Assembly (NCBI GenBank): GCA_002477805.1
Contig: DLKQ01000005.1
Location: 1-19,705 of the forward strand
Direction of reading: 5' to 3'
DNA length: 19,705 bases
DNA from: Christensenella sp. UBA7584
Lineage (GTDB): Bacteria; Bacillota; Clostridia; Christensenellales; UBA1242
The notes below the pieces were generated by a model. The model was not told the DNA's origin. It ran no database searches and saw nothing but the letters and a program-made list of their open reading frames with translations. Below are positions 14,246 to 19,705 of the stretch, one piece after another. Each line of letters starts with the position of its first letter. Within the stretch, counting starts at the first letter, position 1. The translations under genes and the position numbers were made by a program.

Positions 14246-14779
14246 ATGACAGTAAGTTTAGGTTTTGCCATTACTATGGCTGTGGTATTTATGTTTTTAG
14301 TTCCCACAGTTTTGATGCTTTTCCTTAGTCACACAAAATGGTTCAAGTGGTTAACTCTATGCCTTGGTCTTGCATACTTTTGTGTCTTAATAATTGGAGT
14401 TTTTGGAAAGGTTGATATTGCAGACACGGTTAGCGTTAGTTTTGAAAATAATGGAATGTGGTTTAGTGCTTTTAACTTTATACTTTTTAACTCCAGCATT
14501 TCAAATTTTTTAATAAACATCTTTATGTTTTTTCCATTAGCGGTTATTATTTTTGCATTTTTTAAAAAACACCTCTTTTTAAAAACAGTCATCTTAGCAT
14601 TTTGCCTATCTATTTTTATTGAGACAATGCAGTTTGTTTTACCAATTTCAAGAACAGTAGAACTTACCGATATAATTTTTAACACTTTAAGTGGAATAAT
14701 TAGTTTCTTGTATTTCTACCAATTAAAAATTTTAAATAGAAAAATATTTACTACTAATTCTTCTTGTGAATCAAAATAG
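14246..14779 (+). CDS. VanZ-like membrane protein
   Basis: 177 residues with five hydrophobic helices (about 5-27, 34-52, 86-106, 112-130 and 139-157). The family pattern is clear in the second half: NIFMFFPLAVIIFAF, then AFCLSIFIETMQFVLPISR with E126 and Q129, then ELTDIIFNTLSG with D142 and N146. VanZ of the VanA cluster gives low-level teicoplanin resistance; relatives are widespread in Bacillota and most have no link to glycopeptides. The start is preceded by AGGAAGG. Its last 26 bases overlap the 3' end of the DUF421 gene on the opposite strand, leaving no space for a shared terminator. Confidence 0.85.
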   Translation: MTVSLGFAITMAVVFMFLVPTVLMLFLSHTKWFKWLTLCLGLAYFCVLIIGVFGKVDIADTVSVSFENNGMWFSAFNFILFNSSISNFLINIFMFFPLAVIIFAFFKKHLFLKTVILAFCLSIFIETMQFVLPISRTVELTDIIFNTLSGIISFLYFYQLKILNRKIFTTNSSCESK

Positions 14780-15440
14780 AATGCGTTTTACTATCATACT
14801 CAGCATAAATTATTTTTTTAAGTTCACTTTTTTCTGTAATACCCAAGTTATGATATAGCCACTTTACATCTTTGTCTATTTCAGCAAGAGTGGAATAAGA
14901 AATATTTCCATCAACAACCAAGACAGAAGGAAGTTTTGCCTCTTCAAATTCATCTGTCACATCACTTATTAACACAGACCTCTTTGCTCCATTTGGTAAA
15001 ACGCTTAGCTTTCCACTATTTTCAAACACAGCATATGCAACATCTTTCAAATTAAAATATCCCTTTTCTCTACACAGAGAACAAAGTTCGTTTACATCAA
15101 GTTTACTCTTTTTCAAGTTTCTATAATTTATTTTCCCTTCATAAATCACCATAATTGGTTTGCCTTTTAAAAAATTTTTGAGCCTAAAACCTTTTCTACC
15201 CAAAAAAGTAATAAGCACATCAAACAAAAAGAATGTTGTCATCGCAATTAAATAATGATAAAATGGCGTTTCGTTAAGGTCCGTTGCCATTTCGGCAGCA
15301 ATTGAGCCAATAGAAATCCCAATAACATAATCAATAAATTCAAGCTGTGCAATTTGTTTTTTCCCTAAAATTTTTGAAATAATAAACAAATAAACAACCG
15401 AAATGATTGAAAAAATTACTATTTTTAAAATCTCTTCCAT
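14754..15440 (-). CDS. DUF421 / YetF-like membrane protein
   Basis: 228 residues. Three N-terminal membrane helices (about 5-24, 35-50 and 60-81) are followed by a cytosolic domain. The signature is the second helix region EFIDYVIGISIGSIAAEMATD and then the domain beginning KGKPIMVIYEGKINYRNLKKSKLDVNELCSLCREKGYFNLKDVAYAVFENSGKLSV, typical of DUF421. B. subtilis relatives include YetF and YrbG; spore-germination-linked members are known, but the molecular role is unsettled. The ATG at 15440 has no recognisable ribosome site. It is convergent with the vanZ-like gene and overlaps it by 26 bases. Confidence 0.88.
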   Translation of the reverse strand: MEEILKIVIFSIISVVYLFIISKILGKKQIAQLEFIDYVIGISIGSIAAEMATDLNETPFYHYLIAMTTFFLFDVLITFLGRKGFRLKNFLKGKPIMVIYEGKINYRNLKKSKLDVNELCSLCREKGYFNLKDVAYAVFENSGKLSVLPNGAKRSVLISDVTDEFEEAKLPSVLVVDGNISYSTLAEIDKDVKWLYHNLGITEKSELKKIIYAEYDSKTHSILIHKKN

Positions 15441-15500
15441 ATCTTAAGTGTTGCCGAAAATAAATTTTTTAATATTTTTTTAGGAATTAGTCGAAAAATA

Positions 15501-15529
15501 TTGACAATTCTAAAATAATAATGTAAAAT
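15501..15529 (+). promoter_or_regulatory. tRNA promoter (Met-Glu)
   Basis: TTGACA (15501-15506), 17-base spacer, TAAAAT (15524-15529). It has the same boxes and spacing as the promoter at 16042. Confidence 0.85.
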
Positions 15530-15547
15530 ACTATTAACATCTTTTTT

Positions 15548-15624
15548 GGCGGCGTAGCTTAGTTGGTTATAGCGACCGGTTCATACCCGGTAGGTCGAAG
15601 GTTCGAATCCCTCCGCCGCTACCA
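15548..15624 (+). tRNA. Elongator tRNA-Met (CAU)
   Basis: Anticodon stem ACCGG/CCGGT encloses loop TTCATAC (anticodon CAT). The stem lacks the three consecutive G-C pairs of initiator tRNA, and G1 pairs with T72, so it is the elongator. CCA is encoded at 15622-15624. The overall sequence resembles Bacillus elongator tRNA-Met; an Ile-CAU (lysidine) identity is less likely. Confidence 0.9.
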
Positions 15625-15630
15625 AGATTG

Positions 15631-15645
15631 GGCAGAACATCTGCC
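15631..15645 (+). other. Small hairpin between tRNA-Met and tRNA-Glu
   Basis: GGCAGA (15631-15636) and TCTGCC (15640-15645) pair with a 3-base loop and no T run. It may be a processing signal in the dicistronic tRNA transcript. Confidence 0.5.
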
Positions 15646-15653
15646 AAAAATAT

Positions 15654-15728
15654 GGCCCCATGGTCAAGCGGTTAAGACATCACCCTTTCACGGTGGTAAC
15701 GCGGGTTCGATTCCCGCTGGGGTCACCA
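15654..15728 (+). tRNA. tRNA-Glu (UUC)
   Basis: Acceptor GGCCCCA/TGGGGTC, anticodon stem TCACC/GGTGG (15680-15696) enclosing loop CTTTCAC with anticodon TTC. CCA is encoded at 15726-15728. Confidence 0.96.
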
Positions 15729-15730
15729 CA

Positions 15731-15770
15731 TAAATCCTAAGTCATACTAGACTTAGGATTTATTATTTTA
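15731..15770 (+). terminator. Terminator of the Met-Glu tRNA transcript
   Basis: Perfect 13-bp stem TAAATCCTAAGTC (15731-15743) / GACTTAGGATTTA (15750-15762), loop ATACTA, T-rich tail. It begins two bases after the tRNA-Glu CCA. Confidence 0.92.
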
Positions 15771-16041
15771 TTAAACAAAATGTTACAACTTAAAGAGCCA
15801 CCAGTATATATCTTTTGCTAAGTAACTTAATTTTTTCGAAAACTAGTTAATGCAATCACTGGAAGCAATATCAACTTAACGTCATAATTTGCATTAATGC
15901 AATCTTTTACACTTTGTACATACTTTTAAATTTACCTTACTATTCTAAATCCCATTTTAAAAGAAAAAAGATGTATAACTTTACAACAAAAAAGCAAAAC
16001 TACACGAAATTAAAATTTTGACATATTTTTTTGTTTTTTCC
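15771..16041. other. Gene-free spacer between tRNA groups
   Basis: About 270 bases with no ORF or RNA gene. It contains an 11-base direct repeat TTAATGCAATC (15847-15857 and 15894-15904), the second copy overlapping a perfect 14-base palindrome TTGCATTAATGCAA (15889-15902). Confidence 0.5.
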
Positions 16042-16070
16042 TTGACATTTTATCTTGTTTATGTTAAAAT
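16042..16070 (+). promoter_or_regulatory. tRNA promoter (Gly-Arg-His-Gln)
   Basis: TTGACA (16042-16047), 17-base spacer, TAAAAT (16065-16070) preceded by TGT (extended -10). Confidence 0.88.
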
Positions 16071-16089
16071 TTTTTAGTATCATTAATAT

Positions 16090-16163
16090 GCGAGAGTAAC
16101 TCAATGGTAGAGTTCCAGCCTTCCAAGCTGGCTACGGGGGTTCGATTCCCCTCTCTCGCTCCA
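16090..16163 (+). tRNA. tRNA-Gly (UCC)
   Basis: Acceptor GCGAGAG/CTCTCGC, discriminator T, CCA 16161-16163. Anticodon stem CCAGC/GCTGG encloses loop CTTCCAA, anticodon TCC. Confidence 0.96.
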
Positions 16164-16196
16164 CTATATGATACATATAGAAAATCTCCCAGATAT

Positions 16197-16273
16197 GCGC
16201 CTGTAGCTCAACTGGATAGAGCAACGCCCTTCTAAGGCGTAGGTCGGGGGTTCGAGTCCCTCCAGGCGCACCA
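16197..16273 (+). tRNA. tRNA-Arg (UCU)
   Basis: Acceptor GCGCCTG/CAGGCGC, CCA 16271-16273. Anticodon stem ACGCC/GGCGT encloses loop CTTCTAA, anticodon TCT, reading AGA/AGG, the arginine codons favoured by low-GC genomes. Confidence 0.96.
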
Positions 16274-16298
16274 GTTGGGGCAAAAGCGTCCCTTTTAT

Positions 16299-16375
16299 GG
16301 TGGATATAGCTTAGTTGGTAGAGCGCCAGGTTGTGGCCCTGGAGGTCGTGGGTTCGAGTCCCACTATTCACCCCA
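16299..16375 (+). tRNA. tRNA-His (GUG)
   Basis: Acceptor GTGGATA/TATTCAC, with an extra 5' G (16299, the G-1 identity element) opposite discriminator C at 16372. Anticodon stem CCAGG/CCTGG encloses loop TTGTGGC, anticodon GTG. CCA is encoded at 16373-16375. Confidence 0.95.
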
Positions 16376-16409
16376 TTAACATTTTTGTGGGGTTTGTGTA
16401 GGCTCGCTT

Positions 16410-16484
16410 AGGGGTGTCGCCAAGCGGTAAGGCACTTGACTCTGACTCAAGCATTCGTGGGTTCAAATCCTACCACCCCTGCCA
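16410..16484 (+). tRNA. tRNA-Gln (CUG)
   Basis: Acceptor AGGGGTG/CACCCCT, discriminator G, CCA 16482-16484. Anticodon stem CTTGA/TCAAG encloses loop CTCTGAC, anticodon CTG. It is closely similar to the tRNA-Gln at 16566, evidently a duplicate with a changed anticodon. Confidence 0.94.
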
Positions 16485-16533
16485 AAATTGACCGAAACGT
16501 CTAAAAACTAATTTTTAGCAAAAAGCACATTGT

Positions 16534-16565
16534 AAGTTTAGCGTAATTTTGCTAAATTTATTTTT
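16534..16565 (+). terminator. Hairpin with T run just before the second tRNA-Gln
   Basis: AAGTTTAGC (16534-16542) pairs with GCTAAATTT (16551-16559, one G-T), followed by A and five T that abut the tRNA 5' end. A second, AT-only hairpin (16501-16518) precedes it. It could end the first group or thin out transcription into tRNA-Gln(UUG). Confidence 0.45.
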
Positions 16566-16640
16566 AGGGGTGTAGCCAAGCGGTAAGGCACTAGACTTTG
16601 ACTCTAGCACTCGTTGGTTCAAATCCAGCCACCCCTGCCA
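16566..16640 (+). tRNA. tRNA-Gln (UUG)
   Basis: Acceptor AGGGGTG/CACCCCT, CCA 16638-16640. Anticodon stem CTAGA/TCTAG encloses loop CTTTGAC, anticodon TTG. Same acceptor and D-arm as the CUG isoacceptor 81 bases upstream. Confidence 0.95.
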
Positions 16641-16674
16641 TTATTTAGTTTTGTAGCTAAATTTTCAAAAACAC

Positions 16675-16703
16675 TTGACTAAATTCAAAACTCGTGGTAG
16701 ACT
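16675..16703 (+). promoter_or_regulatory. Promoter of tRNA-Lys
   Basis: TTGACT (16675-16680), 17-base spacer, TAGACT (16698-16703). Readthrough could also serve the P-type ATPase gene. Confidence 0.65.
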
Positions 16704-16725
16704 TTAATGAATTACAATTTAATAT

Positions 16726-16801
16726 GACCCATTAGCTCAGTAGGTAGAGCACTTGACTTTTAATCAAGTTGTCCCGCGTTCGATCCGCGGATGGGTCACC
16801 A
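16726..16801 (+). tRNA. tRNA-Lys (UUU)
   Basis: Acceptor GACCCAT/ATGGGTC, CCA 16799-16801. Anticodon stem CTTGA/TCAAG encloses loop CTTTTAA, anticodon TTT. Its 3' end contains an in-frame ATG for the following ATPase frame, which is not used as a start. Confidence 0.96.
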
Positions 16802-16803
16802 AA

Positions 16804-16836
16804 AGAAGAGAGCATTTATGTTCTCTTTTGTTTTAG
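16804..16836 (+). terminator. Terminator between tRNA-Lys and the P-type ATPase
   Basis: AAGAGA (16806-16811) pairs with TCTCTT (16822-16827), extended by a G-T and an A-T pair, followed by TTGTTTT. The ATPase ribosome site AAAAGGAAG comes directly after. Confidence 0.6.
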
Positions 16837-16850
16837 AAAAGGAAGTATTA

Positions 16851-19034
16851 ATGAATAAAGTTTTAAAAATTGAAGGTCTTGATTGTGGACATTGTGCAAA
16901 AGTGTTAGAAGATGAACTAAAAAAACTTGATTGTGCCAAAAATATTCAGGTTAATTTTATAAAATCTACAATTTCGTTTGAAAGTGACAATCCAGAAGAA
17001 GCCACTGACAAAATAATTCATCTTACAAAAATGGTTGAACCTGATGCCAAAATTATTGACGAACGAGTTTTAACAAAAAAGAAATTTAACCCAAAACTTT
17101 TTATTAATTTTGTAGTTCTTATCTTAGGTGCAGGAATTGGCCTTTGTGGTATCTATCTTTTTGAAGAAAGTATTCCTTGGCTATTTTGGCTTTTGTATGT
17201 TGCAGGCGCTTTAGTTATTGGTTGGAAAACATACTTTAAAGCACTCAAGCTTTTAATGAAAGGGGTTATAAATGAGAACTTTCTAATCACACTCTCCATT
17301 ATTGGAGCAACTGTGGTAGGCGAATATATGGAAGGAATTATGGTTGTAACCCTTTACTCTATCGGTAAAATTTTAGAAAGTTTGGCAGTAAACAAATCAC
17401 GAAAGTCTATCAAACAACTCACCTCACTAAAATCTGACTATGCTATTGTAGTTAAAGGTGAAAACGAAGAAAAGGTAGACCCAAAATCAGTAAAGATTGG
17501 CTCAATAATTTTAGTTCGACCAGGTGAAAGAGTGCCAATTGACGGAAAAATTGTTTCTGGAAAAGCAACTCTTGACACTCAAAGCCTAACAGGTGAAAGC
17601 GTTCCTGTTTCTGCAAAAGAAGGTAATACAATTCTTTCAGGTTCTATGGTACTTGATGGAGTATTAAAAATAAAAACAACTAGCGAATATCCAAACAGCA
17701 CCATTAGTAGAATTATGAACTTCATTGAAAACGCTGCTGAAAAGAAATCAAAAACTGAAACTTTTATTTCAAAATTTACAAAATGGTACACATTGGTCGT
17801 TCTTACTTTATCTCTTTCTGTTTGGGGAATTGGCTGGCTTGCAACAGGTAATTTTAACGAATGGCTTTACAAAGGACTGATTTTTCTTGTTATTTCTTGC
17901 CCTTGCGCTTTTGCAATTTCTGTTCCCCTATCATACTTTTCGGGGATTGGAAACGCCTCATCAAAAGGAATTTTGATAAAAGGAAGCAACTATCTTGATG
18001 CTTGCACAAAATTGAATGTAGTTGCATTTGATAAAACTGGGACACTAACAACAGGGCAATTTAAGATTGAAAAAGTTATAGTTTTCGAAAAAAGTTGTAA
18101 AGAAGACGATATTATTCATATTGCCAGCATTGGAGAACAACATTCTCTCCACCCATTGGCAAAATCTATAGTGCTTGCAGACAAGCTTCCTATGGAAAAA
18201 GCTGAAAACATCACTGAAAAAGCTGGCGAAGGTGTATACTTCACATACAAACAAAATAAATATTTCGTTGGTAGAAAAAGCGAGAAATTAGATAGTACAA
18301 TCGTAGAATTGTTTAAACAGGACACCAAACTTGGCGAAATTCATCTCACAGATAGTATAAAAGAAAGTTCATATAAAGTATGTCACGAATTAGCTTCATT
18401 AAACGTCAAAACTGTTTTACTTTCTGGAGACAACAAAAAGACTGTTGGTAAAGTTGCAAAAGAAATAGGCATAAAAGAGTACTATGGAAGGCTTCTTCCA
18501 GAAGATAAATATGAATGGATTGTTAATGAAAAGAAAAGCAAAAAGTCTGTAGTTGGTTATGTGGGTGATGGTATTAATGATGCTCCATCTCTAATGGCCG
18601 CAGACGTTGGAATTTCAATGGGAATAAACGCAAGCAGTGCAAGTATTGAAGCAAGTGATGTTGTACTTGTTGACGACAACCCTCAAAAAGTTGAAACAGC
18701 AATAAAAATTTCAAAATTTACTCGAAAAATAGTTTGGCAAAACATTATTTTTGCAATGATAATGAAAATCACATTCCTAGCCTTAGGAGAAATTGGTGTT
18801 ACAGGCATCATTGGTGCAGTTATAGCAGATGTGGGTGTAACCTTGCTTGCAATTCTAAATAGTATGAGGGCATTAAGGTATACTCCAAAAGAATTGCAAA
18901 AACACCAACACAATCATTCTCCAGATAAACGCTTGAAAAATAAAACAAAAGTTGCAAAATGTGGAAAAGTGGACAACTTAAGTGGAAAAACACTAAAAAT
19001 CGCAAATAAAACATTCCATTCTAACAAAAAATAA
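16851..19034 (+). CDS. Heavy-metal P1B-type ATPase (Zn/Cd/Pb exporter type)
   Basis: 727 residues from the ATG at 16851, preceded by AAAAGGAAG. A frame extension to 16791 starts inside tRNA-Lys and is not real. An N-terminal heavy-metal domain carries C12-G-H-C15. The P-type core follows: actuator TGES (247-250), CPC in the sixth helix (C350-P-C352), phosphorylated D394 in DKTGT, HP locus H434-P435 (HSLHPLAKS), and hinge GDGINDAP (572-579). The eighth-helix DVG (660-662) followed by TLLAILNSMR marks the P1B-2 (ZntA/CadA) group, which pumps Zn, Cd, Pb out of the cytosol. The tail is His/Lys-rich (KHQHNHSPDKRLKNK) with one more Cys, possibly an extra metal site. No ArsR/SmtB regulator lies nearby, so control is not evident here. 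Confidence 0.93.
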   Translation: MNKVLKIEGLDCGHCAKVLEDELKKLDCAKNIQVNFIKSTISFESDNPEEATDKIIHLTKMVEPDAKIIDERVLTKKKFNPKLFINFVVLILGAGIGLCGIYLFEESIPWLFWLLYVAGALVIGWKTYFKALKLLMKGVINENFLITLSIIGATVVGEYMEGIMVVTLYSIGKILESLAVNKSRKSIKQLTSLKSDYAIVVKGENEEKVDPKSVKIGSIILVRPGERVPIDGKIVSGKATLDTQSLTGESVPVSAKEGNTILSGSMVLDGVLKIKTTSEYPNSTISRIMNFIENAAEKKSKTETFISKFTKWYTLVVLTLSLSVWGIGWLATGNFNEWLYKGLIFLVISCPCAFAISVPLSYFSGIGNASSKGILIKGSNYLDACTKLNVVAFDKTGTLTTGQFKIEKVIVFEKSCKEDDIIHIASIGEQHSLHPLAKSIVLADKLPMEKAENITEKAGEGVYFTYKQNKYFVGRKSEKLDSTIVELFKQDTKLGEIHLTDSIKESSYKVCHELASLNVKTVLLSGDNKKTVGKVAKEIGIKEYYGRLLPEDKYEWIVNEKKSKKSVVGYVGDGINDAPSLMAADVGISMGINASSASIEASDVVLVDDNPQKVETAIKISKFTRKIVWQNIIFAMIMKITFLALGEIGVTGIIGAVIADVGVTLLAILNSMRALRYTPKELQKHQHNHSPDKRLKNKTKVAKCGKVDNLSGKTLKIANKTFHSNKK

Positions 19035-19070
19035 TTTTTTGTAAAAATTTGTTTAAAATCTATTTGACTG

Positions 19071-19099
19071 AACCACTAGGTAAAAACCTTGTGGTTTTT
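19071..19099 (+). terminator. Intrinsic terminator after the P-type ATPase
   Basis: AACCAC (19071-19076) / GTGGTT (19091-19096), then AGGT (19078-19081) / ACCT (19086-19089), with one T-T mismatch, a 4-base loop and a five-T tail. Confidence 0.92.
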
Positions 19100-19487
19100 A
19101 TATTTGTAAAACTTATATAAATCACAAATAATACTTTCATTAGATATAAAAAATACAAAACTATTTTTCTGTTTAAATCTTTTATCTATTTACAGCCCAT
19201 AATTCTCAATTTTAGCGATATAGTAACAAAATCAGATAGCATTGTATACGTTTTTATGCAACTAACCTACACTATTTCGCTATTAAGCCAGAAAATATAA
19301 TTACTTATTAATTTATAAAAAACAAAAATAAAATTTATTCCAATTTTTCCAACAAACAAATGTTACTTTTTCAATTTATCTAAAAACTCAGTATTCCTGC
19401 AAAATTTATGCACTATAACATATTTTTTTGCATATTTAACATCATTTTTTACAAATACACCAAACTTTACAATATCGTAAATTAGTA
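19100..19487. other. Gene-free AT-rich stretch
   Basis: About 390 bases with no supported gene or RNA. A minus-strand frame without a usual start codon (19363-19509) encodes a protein-like stretch but is not supported as a gene. Confidence 0.45.
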
Positions 19488-19516
19488 TTGCTATTTTACG
19501 AATTTTATGTTATACT
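19488..19516 (+). promoter_or_regulatory. Promoter of the DEAD-box helicase gene
   Basis: TTGCTA (19488-19493), 17-base spacer, TATACT (19511-19516) preceded by TGT. Confidence 0.7.
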
Positions 19517-19529
19517 AAATATATATATT

Positions 19530-19551
19530 ATGGCATTGTGCCATTTTTTAT
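19530..19551 (+). terminator. Terminator-like hairpin in the helicase leader
   Basis: ATGGCA (19530-19535) / TGCCAT (19539-19544), 3-base loop, then six T and A. It lies between the promoter and the start codon, so it may attenuate helicase expression. Confidence 0.65.
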
Positions 19552-19565
19552 TTAAGAGGAAATAT

Positions 19566-19705
19566 ATGAAATTTGAAGATTTGAATTTATCAAGCGACAT
19601 AATAAAGATACTGGCACGCAAGAATTTTATTAAACCAACCGAAATTCAAGAGAAATCAATTCCTATTATTATGAATGGAAAAGATGTGATTGGACTTTCT
19701 CAAAC
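19566..19705 (+). CDS. DEAD-box RNA helicase, N-terminal end (cut by window)
   Basis: Only the first 46 residues are visible. They match the Q-motif region of DEAD-box helicases: FEDLNLSSDIIKILARKNF, then KPTEIQEKSIPIIMNGKDV and IGLSQT leading into motif I (AxxGxGKT, outside the window). Such enzymes unwind short RNA duplexes with ATP in ribosome assembly, RNA decay or cold adaptation (CshA, DeaD types). AAGAGGAAA precedes ATG. Which family member it is cannot be judged from this part. Confidence 0.93.
   Translation, partial: MKFEDLNLSSDIIKILARKNFIKPTEIQEKSIPIIMNGKDVIGLSQ

Noticed and set aside
16132..16371. 79-residue minus-strand frame containing GTRTPDLRLRRALLYPVE
   Set aside because: It lies across tRNA-Gly, -Arg and -His on the opposite strand. 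This is the well-known spurious protein produced by antisense translation of tRNA genes.
16791..16850. ATPase start at the upstream ATG
   Set aside because: That ATG is the last part of tRNA-Lys, and a terminator hairpin lies within the extension. The ATG at 16851 has a proper ribosome site and begins the metal-binding domain.
19363..19509. Minus-strand open stretch of 48 codons with protein-like composition (ends FLDKLKK)
   Set aside because: It has a stop directly upstream and no ATG, GTG or TTG near its beginning. It also runs through the helicase promoter. It could be a decayed gene end but cannot be supported.
1..19705. CRISPR array, restriction-modification, retron or other named defence system
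   Set aside because: No regularly spaced repeats, nuclease, methyltransferase or reverse transcriptase genes were seen on either strand.

Overview
The window is about 19.7 kb of low-GC DNA with Bacillota-type features: strong AGGAGG ribosome sites, TTGACA/TATAAT promoters often carrying an extended -10 TGn, many intrinsic terminators, and tRNA genes with encoded CCA. Tryptophan is read from TGG and TGA is used as a stop, so this is not a code-4 mollicute. Gene content (UppP, VanZ-like, DUF421, a zinc-ribbon protein, an iron alcohol dehydrogenase, a glycosyltransferase-acyltransferase fusion) fits an anaerobic clostridial-type Bacillota. I cannot name the species.

Left end (1-1330): the C-terminal part of a large serine recombinase, its terminator, a gene-free gap, then a small A118-like holin gene with its own terminator. 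This looks like one edge or remnant of a prophage or integrative element. From 1457 the genes are chromosomal in character: a GT4 glycosyltransferase fused to a PlsC-type acyltransferase (membrane glycolipid synthesis); then, on the minus strand, uppP (undecaprenyl pyrophosphate phosphatase) behind a 288-residue membrane-anchored protein and a 30-residue membrane peptide that share one clear promoter; then tRNA-Ser(CGA).

Middle (5.9-10.1 kb): a minus-strand operon of a 4-TM protein, a 2-TM protein and a LURP-one/YxjI-like protein, diverging from a plus-strand set of a lipoprotein, a DUF308/HdeD-like membrane protein, an internal terminator and dUTPase (dut). A Cu/Zn superoxide dismutase with all metal ligands and no signal peptide converges on dut.

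10.4-15.4 kb: a 50-residue zinc-ribbon protein downstream of a solitary HipA/CtkA-like kinase (minus strand), an iron alcohol dehydrogenase (plus), a 4-TM protein (minus) divergent from a VanZ-like protein (plus), and a DUF421/YetF-like protein whose 3' end overlaps the vanZ-like gene on the other strand.

15.5-16.8 kb: tRNA genes in three promoter-led groups: Met-Glu; Gly(UCC)-Arg(UCU)-His-Gln(CUG)-Gln(UUG); and Lys. A Zn/Cd/Pb-type P1B-ATPase follows tRNA-Lys after a terminator hairpin. The right edge cuts a DEAD-box RNA helicase gene whose very short leader carries an intrinsic-terminator-like hairpin.

I did not find a clear new multi-gene system. The points most worth a second look are the GT4-PlsC fusion, the lone HipA-like kinase paired with a zinc ribbon, a 15-base repeat present at three convergent gene junctions, the helicase leader hairpin, and several very small ORFs with good ribosome sites.
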